Shown piece by piece: positions 32,572-45,830 of a stretch of DNA of 64,000 bases. The notes under the pieces are model-generated. The model had not been told where the DNA came from, did not search any database, and was given only the letters and a program-made list of their open reading frames with translations. The stretch comes from Purpureocillium takamizusanense. Its lineage: Eukaryota; Ascomycota; Sordariomycetes; Hypocreales; Ophiocordycipitaceae. The translations under genes were made by a program, and so were the position numbers. The stretch covers positions 1,116,001 through 1,180,000 of the forward strand of contig NC_063075.1 of NCBI RefSeq assembly GCF_022605165.1, given 5' to 3'. How positions within the stretch are numbered: the stretch's first letter is position 1; each line of letters starts with the position of its first letter.

Positions 32572-35283
32572 ATGGTGGCCACAAACCACCAACGAAATGG
32601 AAGCGGCCACTCGCAGCACCAACTTCAGCATCAGCGTCGCGGGCCCTCGCCCTCTCCTCAGCGCGCTGTCCGCCCTCGTTCGGCCATGGACTCTGCCAGG
32701 CGTCGCTTCGTTGACGCCCTCGTCTCCTTTCTCCTCGTTGCAAGGCGCATCGGCATCGCTCTTGCCTCTCGTTTTGCAAACCGCCGTTTTGCCTTTTCCG
32801 TAGCTGCCGTCGCCATCATCTTCGCAAAGGCCGTCCATATCTACGCCCACCTCACTGCCCTCCCGCCGACCGACCTGATACGCTATGGGTTCTCCTTCTT
32901 CGCCCAGGACTCGGCCTTTCTCCTCGTCCTCCGCATACTCTTCGACACGCAGCTTTTCGCCAACGTGCGCTGGATGCGGATCATCGTCACCACGCTGGCG
33001 TCCCTCGTTGTTGTCGCCGTCCTCATGCTCGCTGGCATCAACATCTCCTTCTTCGCCGTGGCAGGTTCGGAGCTGCACTGGCGCAACATTGGTGTCGCCA
33101 AGGACGCCAATTCGTGGACAATGTTGCTCACGGGCCTCGTCTCCTGCTCCGTCGCCGTGGGCATCATCCTGTTCCTCGCGTGGCTCCTCCAGGACTTTTG
33201 CTACCTCGTCGCCGGCGTGGCCCTCGACATTCTCAAGTGGCCGTTTGCCTTCGTGCTGAGCAAGATACCGTTTCGGCTTTGGCGCGCGTCCGGCGACGCC
33301 AACTATGAGCATGTCCCGCAGTATGACCTGGAGGGTGGCGCCGAGACCAAGTATAGAGACGACGAGTCTTCGGGCCGCGAGCCTCCAACTTCCCCAACGC
33401 AGCCCACGCATCCGACTGGGTGGTGGATGGTGCTTCTCTGCATTCTCGTCGGCCTCACCATGCTGGTTCAGGTCATCACCACGGCCGTTCGCCCAGACGA
33501 GACCTCGTTGTCTTTCATGTCTTGGACGTTGCCCCTGCTGCCTTTCATAGACTTTGCCCATTCCTCACCGACCCTTGCCAGCTTGCTCCCCTTCCACGGC
33601 AGCAGCATCAACTACAGCTGGGACAACCGCACCGCCCTCGTCCAGCCGGTCCCCTTCTCCTGGCTCCCCAAAGATGGGACGCCCCTACCCGGCTTCACCG
33701 ACTGGTACGGGAATGAGCCGCACTATAGCGCTTCTGAGGACCCTCTCAAGATCTCCAACTTCGAGGACGACCTGCTGCCCGCCCTCAAGGGAAAACTCAA
33801 GGACGTCAAAATTCGCAACGTAATGCTCATCAAGCTCGAGAGCACCCGCAAGGACGTATTCCCCATCAAGAAAGATGGCATTATCTGGGAGAAGCTGGCC
33901 AAGTCGTTCAAGAACGGGTCATTGCCCGACGAGGCTGCCGAGAGGCTCGCGACCCTGACCAAAAACGCCAACTTTCTCACCGGCGACTATAGCGACGGCT
34001 TCGAGCACGCCGGCACGAAGCGGCGCGGCGGGCTCAATGTCAACAGTGCCCATACGACTAGCACCTACACCCTCAAGAGCCTGGTGGGCACGCTCTGCGG
34101 CATCACGCCCCTCGTCGCTGACTTCAACATCGAGCCCTTCAATCACATATACCAGCCGTGCCTGCCGCACGTCTTCAATGCCCTGAACAAGGTCAACAAC
34201 GCCACAGGCGCAGGCCCCAAATCCCGGGCCAAGGGCGACTACACGTCGTACCGGTGGCGGTCCTTGTACATGCAGTCCGTTACTGACACCTACGACAAGC
34301 AGAACGCCGAGATGCCCGTGCTGGGCTTTCTCAAGGAGAACTACGTCACCAAGGAGTACTTGCACACGGACGATGCCAAGTTCGGCAAAGTCAACGTCTC
34401 CGACATCAACTACTATGGCATGCCTGAGGTGGTCATCAAGGATTACATCCGTGATGCCTTTGCCACGGCCAAGAAGAACGACGAGCGTGTCTTCCTAACA
34501 CACCTAACGAGTACGACACACCACCCGTTCGGCATGCCCGCCGAAGAACCGTACGTCCACCTTACCGGCGACAATAAGTATGACGACTTGTCGCACTACG
34601 TCAACGCTATCGGCTACGTGGATCGCTGGCTGGGCCAGATCCTAGCCATCCTCGATGAGGAGGGCGCGGCGGACGAGACGCTGCTCGTCCTCGTCGGCGA
34701 TCACGGCCTCTCTATCGCCGAAAATAACGGCATCACGCCTTACTATAATTCTAATATTGGCAACTTTCACGTGCCTCTCGTCGTCTCCCACCCGAAGCTG
34801 CCGCATATCGACATCAACGACGCTGTCGTGTCTCTTCAGATCCTCCCGACGATTCTCGACCTCCTGATTGAGACGGGGTCGCTCTCCGAGGCTGAAGAGG
34901 GCGCTGTCCGCGACCTGGTCCGCAACTACGAGGGCCAGTCCCTCATCCGACCGCTCCGCAAAAAGTCGGTCGCGACAGGCGAAGGCGACTGGCAGTTCAC
35001 TATCATGAATCCCGGCAGGGCCACCCTGTCGGTTCGCGACGCCCGGACTCCGAACCGGCGCATCATCGTACCCATCGTCGAGGACACTGAGTGGCGCTTC
35101 ACCGACTTGTCCAAGGACCCTCACGAGAAGGAGCCTGTCCTTTCCTTTGGCTTCAAGTCGTTCCTGCGTGCCGTGGAGAAGAAGCACGGTCTGGACGCGT
35201 CCAAATGGGCCGAGGATGCGGCCTTCATGTCCCGATGGTGGGTGGATGAAAACGCGAAGCGTTACCGCTACGACCCCAAATGA
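32572..35283 (+). CDS. Polytopic membrane protein with a sulfatase / phosphoglycerol-transferase-type domain, 903 aa
   Basis: Single exon. The N-terminal half has hydrophobic spans at about 74-94, 104-124, 135-163, 184-206, 208-230 and 284-304, separated by a polar Pro/Thr loop. From about residue 410 an alkaline-phosphatase-superfamily domain follows: VMLIKLEST (Glu423, expected metal ligand), a Ser/Thr-rich SAHTTSTYTLKS segment near 492-502 where the Thr or Ser nucleophile is expected, and LVGDHG (Asp710, His711, metal ligands). The layout, helices followed by an exposed catalytic domain, resembles bacterial LtaS/OpgB enzymes and the uncharacterised fungal sulfatase-domain family. Possible roles are phosphoglycerol or phosphoethanolamine transfer, or sulfate ester hydrolysis, at the secretory or plasma membrane. 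The substrate is not known. Confidence 0.88.
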   Translation: MVATNHQRNGSGHSQHQLQHQRRGPSPSPQRAVRPRSAMDSARRRFVDALVSFLLVARRIGIALASRFANRRFAFSVAAVAIIFAKAVHIYAHLTALPPTDLIRYGFSFFAQDSAFLLVLRILFDTQLFANVRWMRIIVTTLASLVVVAVLMLAGINISFFAVAGSELHWRNIGVAKDANSWTMLLTGLVSCSVAVGIILFLAWLLQDFCYLVAGVALDILKWPFAFVLSKIPFRLWRASGDANYEHVPQYDLEGGAETKYRDDESSGREPPTSPTQPTHPTGWWMVLLCILVGLTMLVQVITTAVRPDETSLSFMSWTLPLLPFIDFAHSSPTLASLLPFHGSSINYSWDNRTALVQPVPFSWLPKDGTPLPGFTDWYGNEPHYSASEDPLKISNFEDDLLPALKGKLKDVKIRNVMLIKLESTRKDVFPIKKDGIIWEKLAKSFKNGSLPDEAAERLATLTKNANFLTGDYSDGFEHAGTKRRGGLNVNSAHTTSTYTLKSLVGTLCGITPLVADFNIEPFNHIYQPCLPHVFNALNKVNNATGAGPKSRAKGDYTSYRWRSLYMQSVTDTYDKQNAEMPVLGFLKENYVTKEYLHTDDAKFGKVNVSDINYYGMPEVVIKDYIRDAFATAKKNDERVFLTHLTSTTHHPFGMPAEEPYVHLTGDNKYDDLSHYVNAIGYVDRWLGQILAILDEEGAADETLLVLVGDHGLSIAENNGITPYYNSNIGNFHVPLVVSHPKLPHIDINDAVVSLQILPTILDLLIETGSLSEAEEGAVRDLVRNYEGQSLIRPLRKKSVATGEGDWQFTIMNPGRATLSVRDARTPNRRIIVPIVEDTEWRFTDLSKDPHEKEPVLSFGFKSFLRAVEKKHGLDASKWAEDAAFMSRWWVDENAKRYRYDPK

Positions 35284-38200
35284 TACCTTACCTCATATAA
35301 TACTTGTCGTTTCTTTGCATGGAGTTTGTCTTACACAAGGCGGCTGTTTTCAACAAGCATATTTCTGTTTGTTTCATGTTATTTCTTTACCCCCAGGCGA
35401 AGGTGTTGGGATATATCTCGCCATGTACTTATAACGTTGGCTAGCCCATGTGCTTGTCTTCGTAAAGGGGGGACGGGAGTCTCGGAGCCTGGCGCATGGT
35501 GGTAACATGACGTTACGAGAGTGATCGGTGCAAGGAGCACGGCGTCCAAATCAATGTACAAGCACAATAGAGCGGCATTCGCTCTGTTCAAGACGGGCTC
35601 GGACGTGTCTGTTGCCATGAACTATTGTGCGACCGGTCGAAGGACGGGGTCGTAGGAGTGATAGGCGTTACTGTTAGATGAAAGACTTGACATGCCCGGC
35701 TTTAGTCATCGGAAAAGGTCTCGACGGCGCATAGGTCGAGTTCCGACAGAGGCATGGCGTATGAAGGCACCACTCCCGACAACGGCGTCGATCGCCATGG
35801 TGCTATGGCCTTTTACACCCAAGCCGACCATGAATCTCTAGGTATCTACCAGGCTCCAAGAGACCGTGATGCGGAGGTTCCCAGAAGTTCCAGCCGCCGC
35901 CGGCCCCCCATTCCTTCACTCCACAAGGGGCGTCATTCTGTTACTGCAAGCATCCCCCTTGCAACCTCCCCGCCTCCGCACCGCTTCGAACAACCCGGGC
36001 GAATCCGATCGGTTGATTACCTTATTCTGGCAGTTGCGGATTCGAGAAAGCCCGGTAGGTCAGAGCGCGCGGGTCGTCGTCCGACGCCATCCGTTGTAGA
36101 TAAGTGAGCAATAGTATACGATTGACCACCCCCGCGGGTGCTCGGTGCTCGGGCCGGGGGGGGGAGTGGGGGAGGAGTCAGGTCATGGTTTCGAATATAC
36201 AGCAAACGAAGTAGATAGAATGTTTGTTTTTGCTTTGTTTGCTTGCTTGCGAAAAAAGGTTTTTCTCGGGGGCCGGCCGGAGGCTTGGCGCGGAGAATTA
36301 TTCACGTCCGGGGCGCCGCGCCCGTGATGATGGGAGTGGGGGAGGGAGGGGGAAGGGATTAGGTAGCTGGCCGTACGAGACGTACTGTACATGTCGACGC
36401 GACGGGACTTCCGCCCGGTGTTTGCTGCTGCTGCTGCTGGTGCTTCTCTGCTTGCGTGATGCACCATCGCGAGGCGGGACGCGACCAGCTGTCCGTGGTC
36501 AACGCTCGCGGCCCAAGGTATGGATTGGGAATGGGATGGGGGTGATTAACTTCCACCCCCCTTCCCACTCTCGGGGTTCTGGGCCCTTGTGGCGACTTGC
36601 CAAAGCGGTGATGCCTGCCCCGTATGTGCCATATTATAAGACGCTGCATGCTATCACATTGTATATGCGGCGGTCGTGTGTAAGTCGACCCATCAGCCAG
36701 CCAGCCAGCCAGCCAGCTACCGGGTCTTTCTCCGTTGATCACATGTCGGTGTATGCTGCTGCCCACCTGTGAAATTACCAAAAGATGAACCGGCGGTGGT
36801 GGTGGTGACCGGTGTATGCCGCTGATATGGGGACGTGGATGCGAGCGGCTGGCTGAGTGCCATATCTGTGAGTCCTGTCTGGGGTGGGTGATGAGGCGAG
36901 CTAATGCCATGATTTGCTGCTGCTGCTTTTGGATGCCACTGGATGGCCATAGCGACGTTGTGTATCTCTGTAGATACATGCCTAAGAGGTGCGAGCGCCC
37001 GCGCGACTGGGCGATGGTGATGCGCAGGGCACGGGAGAAGCGAGCACGCCCACGAAGCCACGCTGAATGACACGCGGGTAGAGCCTTGGCTTGGATAGCC
37101 GTATGAGCGAGCGGGTGTGCGAGCCTGTTTTGGCGAGCGGTATCATCATCAGGGACAGTGTCTCCTCCTCGTGCAAATAGATAGCAGCACGGCGTGCCCT
37201 CGTCTTCGGCCTAGCAGTCAAGACCCGTTGCACGCCAGCCATCATCAGCATCACCCGTCACATCGCTGCTCCATTCACCCATCATCATCACCGCGTTCCC
37301 GCCATTTGCTTTTTTTTTTCTTTCCGTCCATGGTAGCAATGTAGGATCCAAGGGATGAGCGCATGCATCGGCCGCTGCGGGACCCCCATTGACTGCTTTG
37401 CCGGTCTTGAAAACCCCGTCAGACAACTGCCGGAGGTCCCCTCGTCCAGATGCGACGACGACGACAGACCGACCGACCGCCCGGGGAGGGGACTCGTCGC
37501 GTGTTGCACGACAGCGGAGCGGGTCGCGGCATGTAGACGCTAGCGTTGTACTACATATCCGCGAGGTGCTATGGTTGATCGTGGTGTGAGTGAGTGAGAA
37601 TGGCATCGCTCGTTGATTCGAAACACTGGAAGAAAAATCACCTCGAAAAGCGCGCGCGCTGTTCACGAGGGTCGCTTTCTGTGCGAGCCTTGTCCAAGCA
37701 TACATGCACACATTCGTATAACACACGCCACGCGCCCTCTCATCCTCACTCACTAGTCGGCTGTTTCTCGTCGTCGTCGTCGTCAGTCACCGAGGCGCAG
37801 CGACGCCCATTGGGCTTCAGGGACCAACCCCAACGTCGGCCAGTATCCGGCGCTGTACGAAGTACCCTGCAGCCCGCCGGTGAAGAATCGCGTGGCTGCA
37901 GCTCGCGTCGGATGGCGCCTGTTTCGTCGTGTTCGGCGTATGCAGGCAGGGTCCTCTCGCACGTCGTGACATGGTCAGCAGCCTGGGCTATGCGTGACTG
38001 AGTCTTTCAGCCGCACGCCCCCTGATGAGGCGACAGCGAGCTTGCTTCCTCCGAGAGCATGGCTTGCAGCACGCGCACGATGGCGCACGAGCGCCCATCG
38101 ACGGCTACAGGGCTTCGGGAAATGCAAATGACCAGTCACTTCGTCAGCAATGCCAACATCTTCACCTCGCGAGCGCCTGGGCGTTGTTGTGCAGAGATGA

Positions 38201-41200
38201 ACGTCTCGCCCAACAGACCGCGGGCATACCGAACAAGCCCAAAACACGCAGGGCCAGCCGTCAGGTCCCGACGAGGCATCACCGCCTCCATTCCGCCGGG
38301 GGATGCCTGCCTTCTCGCAGGTTCCAGCACGTCGTTAATCCGGCATCGGCCGCCAGGGCTCGACACCGGGGCATTTGTATATCCAGGGCGGCAATATTAG
38401 GGCGGTCATCAGAGACCGACAACGCTGCCAAGCGCATCTTGGACGACAGCTATGTTCTCGGAGGGGGAAAAGAAAAAAAAGAGATACGGCAGGGGGCGTG
38501 TGATGCATACTGGAATATTCCACGGCCCCTTCTAGACCTCCCACGCCCGTGTCCAGGCAGCTGGGCCAACGAGTCTTCCCGCCCACTGCAACCAAGACAG
38601 CTCGAGCAGGCATCAGGTGCAAATGTGTCAAGGGCGTCAGGTCCAGACCGCAGGTGCCGAGAAGCGCCGCGCCCCAAGGCAATGGTCACTGTCAGCCAAC
38701 GCGTTGGGCCGCGTTGAAGCCATCACCACGGCCAGAGTCCCACCGCGGTCGCGTCAGCAGGACTGGAGCCGACTGAAAATAGTCTTTGATGCCTGCTGCC
38801 CCGCAGCCTGAAGGGCAACGGTCGAGAATGTTCACAACGGGGCCAACATTAAAGAGAGAGAAAAAAATTGCACGCGCCGCGAAAGGTACCCCATGGTCCA
38901 TCTGAAACACAAGGCCCTGTCGAGGTGGCCTGACTGCCATTAGACTAGTTAATTCAAGCTCCAGAGTAAGCGAAGCGTGGCCACCGAACTTGGCCAGCTG
39001 TGGCTGCCGCTGGCTCACGCCGCGTGGACACTCTGCCAATCGGTCGCATCCGTCAGCCAGCTGGGGTGCGGTGCTGTGCTTCGCAGCCCGTGTCAACTCG
39101 AACTGGAGCTTCCCTTCATGTCACTGTGATTGACTTCTGTGAAACCCTGGTGGAGCACGCGGTCGCCGCCTCGCCTCTGTCTGGTCCGCCGCTCACGGCT
39201 TGGCCGGGTGTCGGGGCGGAGCCGAGGCCACGCTCTTCAGCAAAGACGACGGTCAGACCTCGTATGATATTGGTCGACGGATTCGCTTGGGCTCATCCCC
39301 CAAGAGCCTCTATACCTCAAAGGACACAGAGGCCTACCACGATGGCGTCGTCCATGCCAGAGAACCGGCTCACGTGGTTACGCAGACAGTCGCCGAGACA
39401 TCCGGCCGGTGCGGGTGCAGGCCGTTCCGTTCCTGTTGTCTTGATGCAGGTCCGGGAATGCCGCCTGGGCAAGCCACCGCCGCAGCTAAGCTCGCGTCTT
39501 CCAGATTGGTTGAGCACTCGCCCTCGCCAGACGCAGACAGACGATGCTGAAATGTCGCCTTGATACAGTTACGATGCCCCTCAATTGCTGACACAATCTT
39601 CCGAGGGGGCCCAGGCCCCATAGCTGGCCAGCTTAGGCAAGCCATCCAATGGTTCCCCAACCAAGACCGAATTTAAAGTTTGCGCCCTGGCAGACGATGC
39701 GCCAATGGACGCCAGCCTGATTGGAGGCGCCGGTAACTCTCCTGGCGTCGTACCAGCTGCCTCAACAGCAAGACGAGTACATACGTACGTATGCAGAACT
39801 CGGGGCTTTTTTTGGCGTGAGGCTCAGAGCAGGTTGAGCAGGGCTGTGACACCTGAGCCAAGCCAGCCAAGCCCGCCCACCTCGCAGAAACCGTGGGGGC
39901 ACCGCTATTGCTGTACCACCGTCCCATGCGCAGTGCGCACAGGGTCCTCACCGGGCGGGGACGACAGAAGATGTTGCACGAACTGCCAAGCTGGGCTGGT
40001 CAGCGCTGCTCGCGGTCTGGACCGCCGAATCCTGGCCGCTTCTAGACGTGAAGCACGAGGACGAAGCACCCGTCGACCAGATGTACGTAGTTCCGCACAG
40101 ATGGGACGCGGGTCGGCAATTAAAGTCGCGGGTCGGCATCTGCTTGCTGAAGAGTCTTTAGGGGCCTGGGCCCTTCAAGGCGTGCGCTTTTCGGAAGAAA
40201 AGCAGCCAGACAACCGGATGATTAGCGGGCGCCGCAACGGCAGAGACAGCCGGCCACGGCGCTTCCTCGGAAAGGGGCCGACAACGGCATCCGTCGCCCG
40301 CCCTGCTGCCAGGTGTTCGCAGGCAGTGCCGTCCTGCCGCGCCCCGCGGGTGAATCCACCGGGCGGTGGCTGGCGCCTAGAAGCGGGTGACGGGCAAAAG
40401 TAATCCTTGGCTTGGTAGGTAGGTTGACGACAAAGCGTCACTCTCATTCCGTCGGTGCCCAGGCACTGGCTTGACTCAAGGGAGATTGCTGCGCTCTGCG
40501 AGCTCGAAAAGGCAGGGATGATGAAAGGCAAAGGGTATTCAAGGTGCGGTAGCGTGCATGGTGTGCCCATGTGCTGTAAAAGCCAGCGAACAGCATCCGG
40601 AGCGGGGTTGTGTATTCAGTTCCCCATCGAAGGTTTAGGTGGTGATCTGTGGCGGCAAACACATCTCGATCCGGTTCCAGTCATCCCGGGTATGCGCATA
40701 ACGGGTCGCTCTGGCGGCGATGGACACAGATCCAAGGACTACTTTTCGTGTCGCGGAGCCGAGAGCAAGTCGTGATGGAAAGTCGCAGGAGCATCGGGAG
40801 ACGCAATTTATTGCCGTGCTGCACTCGGCTGTCCATGTTTCGTTATACCCGGCATGCATCGACGATGTGATGGATTCTTGCTTGGCTCAGGGGAGTGCTG
40901 CGGAGGTTTAGGTCCATCTCTCGCCACTTGCTCCGGCCGGTGACAGGACAAGACACAAGACAAGTTTTTGTTTGTTTCGTTCATTGCCCCATGGGGACCA
41001 CCATTTTTCAATGGGCATCGCGAGGTGGGGGTCTAGGTGAGTGAAGCTCCGTCAAGTCCGTCTATCCTCGGCCGCTTCGTCTGGTTGAGCGACAACAGGC
41101 TGGCGGGCGGGTGGCAAATCCGGACCCACACCTTCCCCTGCCGGCGGGAGCTCCCTGGCCGATCAGTTAAGGTGGGGAGGACGTGGTGCGAGCGGTTACA

Positions 41201-44200
41201 AAGTGCAGCCCTTGTTGAGAGATGTTGGATGTGTCACCATTGGCTGAACGGCCATCGAGGGCCAGCGAGGAGCAACTCGATGTCCGGATGAGGTGGATTT
41301 GATGCGTCTGCGCAGATCAGGTCGCCATGTGGAAAGTGGTGCTGCTCGCTGAAACATGGCGGTAAAGGCCGTGGACGCAGAAAGCCAGCCAGGATCACCG
41401 ATGGAGCAGCGGCGTTGATGTCCAACATACTGTGTAGGACCGAAGTGGTAGTAGTATGTGCCTAGTAAGTAGCGTTTGGGCAGCGAGCGGCACCCATAGC
41501 AACGGCGAGTCGAAGCGGCATGTCGGTTTGAGAACAATACCAACTACTGGCATTACAGTACGCGTCAGTTGCGAGTACATTGCGTGGTGCCCACCTCTGG
41601 ACATGGCAGGACTGACGGTCGTCTCGGGGCGGGGCTTTTCAGACGACGACTCGCCCACATGGCTCCGTTTCAGACGACGCCATCTGGCCGTACGAGCAGA
41701 GGCAACAAGCTGGACCCGGAAAAGGGCTGCCACGTTTTGCACGGTGCTAGTAGTGGAATCGACGGCTGCCGCAGATGAAGTGCCCAGCGGGGGACTATCG
41801 AATGTTCTCGTTGGATCGAATGTGAGTAACCCTGCACTAACTTAGTCCTGGGTTGCTCGACAGTGTATGCACCTTTGACAGGTCGACCCCTTCTTTCTTT
41901 AACGCGCGCCCAGGACAGGGTCGCCTCGCAAGCCGCGGCAAAGGCAGCAGCAACAAACAGCAGCTGACGGCCTCCCTAATAAGCGTATCGACGCAACGCT
42001 GCTGGATGACAACACTGGTCGAGCATCTGCCGTGATGGCTACAGCCCGCAGCCCACAGCCGGTCTTTCGAGTCGCGCGTGGCATCCGCGGGTTTCGCATT
42101 TGAAGGTTGACGGGTTGGTCCATCGGAGCTGAGCCCAGCAGACCATTCGTCTCCGTAATAAACTGGGGTGCGCGTGGCCGGGCTTGTGGGAGAGAGGAGA
42201 AGGGGCCGAACGAAACGTGGGCCGGACACAGGACAGGACTAGCAGTAATTAGGACCAACGGCGCTCCGTTATAATGTGCTGGCCCGATCGAAGACGGAAG
42301 TGAGTCGCAAAACGGAGCGGCTGCCCGCGAGGTGCATTTGGACGGAAGCCGTGCTGGCGGTGGAAGCGAGGCGGGAGACGGAAACGGTGCGCGGATTGGC
42401 CTCCTCGATCGGAGATTTGCAGGGACATCAAGGAGTCGCCGATGGCGCTAGCCTGAATTAGGGCACAGCCTCGAAACGCGCCAGCTCGCCTCGACGGGCA
42501 GTCAGACACGACGCAGAATAGTACCTAGATAAGGTAGGTACGTTAGTACTTAGCACTACTCTTCTGTGCCTGCCTGCCTGCCTGCCTGCGTACTGCCAAC
42601 CCGTCCAGCAGTGCAGTCGGGCTGCAATTGGAAGGGTCCATTGCACGCACACAAGCAGGGCCCGCGATACCGACGACTATGTATCCGAAACGCGGCCAAC
42701 GGCGCCTCGCAATCCTAGGTGGCTCCGCTTATGTTTCTCTGCTGTTGAACCCTCTGCCCTGTCTCACGGGTTGGGCAAACGCACCAATTACCTAACTTGC
42801 CTGCCCTACCTGCCCAGCCCTGGTACTGCCTACTCTGGAACCTGAGGTATGGCGGGCAGTGCAGTCTGCAGCAGGCTGTCGCATGCTACAGCGCATACAT
42901 ACATACTACCTGCCTGGGTGCCACCTGCCCCGGCACACCCCCAGCCCTGCAACCTCCCTGCCCTGCGCCAGGGACTGATGCAACTACCGGGGCGCCGCCG
43001 CTTCACCAGGGATAACCTGCCTTTGCTCCTCGACTGGCAGGTAAGCCCCAGGCAGCCAAGCCTTGCCTGCTAGACAAATGAAACCTGCGCTCCAAGACAC
43101 CGCCCCCGACGCGCAAAACGGCGACCCTACACGGGCAATACGTGGTAAACAGGTGGTACAACGCACGGGCACCGTCTTGCCAAGATGGCCGTCGTGTAAT
43201 CGCGTTTGCAGGGCGGGACAGCAGCAGAGCATCGCGGCCTCTGCGCCAAGCGGTGCGTACGTACGTATGCCCGCGACACCTAATACTGATCCTCTGCGCC
43301 CCGATGAGTCACATGGTGCTCCCAGGCCGTCCCGGCAACACGCCGCACGGCAGGCGGGCATCATGGATATCCCATTCCGGCCTGCCGCCAGGGGACAGCA
43401 GCCCATGCCGTGCCGGCGCGCCGAAGCATCGGCCTTTGGAAAGGCTGAGTGAGATGCGAGAGTTCACGCAACAGGTTCCGGCACGTTGTGGTTAGCAGGA
43501 ATAATAAACTACCTTGACAGCTTACCTAGTACACAAACGCCACAGAACCATCGACGCCCGAAGCTTACGCGGCGGCGGTAGCTCGGGAACGCGGCGGGCG
43601 GCGCGGGCGAAGGGATCGCCGGTGAGCCGCCACCACCACCACGGGCACGGCACAAGAGAGACGGCCATGTCAACGCCTGGGGACACTGCTGATTCCATCT
43701 GCTGGGCATTTGCCAATAGGCGTGGCCACGTCGTAGCGGCGTACGGGCATGCTCGCGCAATGGAAATGAGTGCACAAGTACCCGGAGGGCACGGCACAGG
43801 CACAACCAAGTCGTACTAGGAAGTTGGTCTAGTAGTAACGTCCAGGGTTCCGCCCGCCTGGCCGCTGTCTCACGCCTCGTCGCCGCGACCTTGTCGCAGT
43901 TGTTGCTGGCATGCCGCAGCCGCCCGTGATAGCCGCGGCAGTCAAGTTCCCGGCCGGCGAGATTCAGACACGTCTTGGACTGGTCATCCATCGAGTCCCG
44001 TGGCGCTCACGAGACGACGTGACGTGCCGCGAGGAGCACCCTAGCTCTCGCATCAGCACGACGATTCGGGCGTAAGCTTCCCAGTGGTCCCCCTTTTGCA
44101 AGCCCGCCAGCCAAGAGGAAGACGGCGGCGGCATCGGCCTTTGCGACAGGCATCGGACACGGCGCAGGGAAACGCACACACAACCTTGGAAGCAACTAGT

Positions 44201-45532
44201 CACGGCACCAGGGCGCCGTAGCGCAGGAAAGGCATGAAAGGCTACTCTGCTAGACACGTTGCTGGCTTCAACTCTACTCGGCCTGGCCCGGAGGAGCGGG
44301 CAAGGCATTGGGGGTTGCCCGCTCGTCGTCGGAGGCCCGACGCAGCCGGCCGTGCCGCCCTTGCTTTGGGATGGCGCTTGGCATGCATGGATGGTATGGC
44401 GACTGGGGGAGCGCAGGATGGCTTCGAGAAGCCGGCTTTGAGTTTTAGGGCTTGAGGCTGCGACGAAGCAATAAAACGGCCGCCTCGCACGCCTCGCGCC
44501 AAGCGGCACATGGGACGAAGCGCGGAAGAACCTTGTGAAGAACGGCTGCAGGTGCTCCTGCTTCAGTATGGCTTTGTACCCACATACTGCGTGCGATTGG
44601 GGAGAGTGCCTGGAAAGAAAGAAGAAAAAAAGGAGCCCGCTCGCGCCGTCCGGACGGATAGGCGCAGGCAGGGCGGAGCCCGACTCCGCCGCCAAAATCA
44701 CCTACGCTTATTTGGTAGGTACGGAGTACAGTGCTGTGTACACACACAAGCCGCCCGGCAGCGGTGGAAGGTGGCTGGGCTTGGCCAAGGTTTTGCGGGC
44801 GATGGTTGGCCTCGGGTGGCCGGCTCGTTGGTAAGAAAAGCAGCCATCAATCGGTCGGTCAGCAGACCACGAGCAGAAAAGACGCGTCGGTAACGGCTAG
44901 CTGCAAGCCTGGGCAAGTACCGCTACGTACATATGAGCGAGCGAGCAATGCATCGTGCGTTGCAGCCCGCCAAAGAAAGCAGTGGCCCCTGTGAGCCTTT
45001 GTGTTGATGCGGCCCCCCGTCTTGGTTTTGTTCCTTGCCGTGCGCAAAAATAAGCCCTGCCGTGCGTGCGTCTTGAATCAACTTGAAGATGGCCAGCGTT
45101 GCGCTGTGGCGGGCGTTGCCGCCAGGTACAGTGGGCGTACCTACCAAAAGGTACCCCCGCGCAGGGCCGTCCCCTGCTGCGCGGCGCTGGAAGGGCCGGA
45201 AGTTGCCCTGCAGGACAGGCGGCCGCGTAATAGCAGGTAAGATCCATGAAAAAGGGCACATTGCGCGCCTCGTCAAAGCAGCTGCCTCTCCAAATAGAGT
45301 GACGAGCGAAAAGCCGAGGCGGCATTTTCTTCAACGCACGTGCAATGCAGTGCTATAATTGCACAAGGACAGGTCGTTGGGCAATACGTACATACAATAT
45401 AGTCATGCACTGTAACAAAAACAACAGCGACGACAAACAACAAAGCGTAAGAATTATGCGGAAGCCCAACTGCCAGCCCATGCCCCCGGCACCCCGGCAT
45501 CAGGGAACAAAAGCCTCCTGGCGAAGCCCGAC

Positions 45533-45570
<38 letters not shown>

Positions 45571-45830
45571 ACGCCCCCCGGCTCCCCGGTAGCTGCATGT
45601 CCCGCGCTGCGCGGATGCTTGGGGGCACAGCAACGGAACGCGGCGCAGCCTGCCCAGCGCCCCGCTACAGCGCATACCCGCGCTTGAGGGGCATGGATGC
45701 AATTGCGTTGTGCGCCTACTGGGGCGCGGGTGGGTGCGCGGCCTCAGCCGATCCACGTACCGTGGACACCCCATCCATCAAAATCGTCGATCGAGCCACC
45801 CCAGCTCACACGCCCCCCGGCCCATCCATG
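35284..45830. other. Gene-poor tract (about 10.5 kb), no gene supported
   Basis: The start is the sulfatase-fold gene's 3' region. The rest is GC-rich single-copy-looking DNA with simple repeats (CAGC units 36694-36717, GCCT units 42567-42589) and scattered TACGTACGTA-type palindromes. The longest ATG frames (for example 39705-40403 plus, 43964-44701 minus) show no domain, no conserved-looking motif and no splice continuation. I found no transposon protein and no tRNA. Multi-exon genes of unknown families could be missed. Confidence 0.45.
45534..45567 (+). repeat. GAC trinucleotide run
   Basis: About eleven uninterrupted GAC units in non-coding DNA, 300 bp upstream of the ATG-free leader of the small zinc-ribbon-like gene. 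Confidence 0.85.

Noticed and set aside
35754..36107. 117-codon ATG frame on the plus strand with a reasonable start context
   Set aside because: Polar, Arg/Pro-rich and without any recognisable feature; kept out for lack of support, though a lineage-specific small protein cannot be excluded.
43964..44701. Minus-strand open frame of 245 codons in the gene desert
   Set aside because: No motif, no consistent splice partners, and similar frames occur on both strands throughout this GC-rich DNA.
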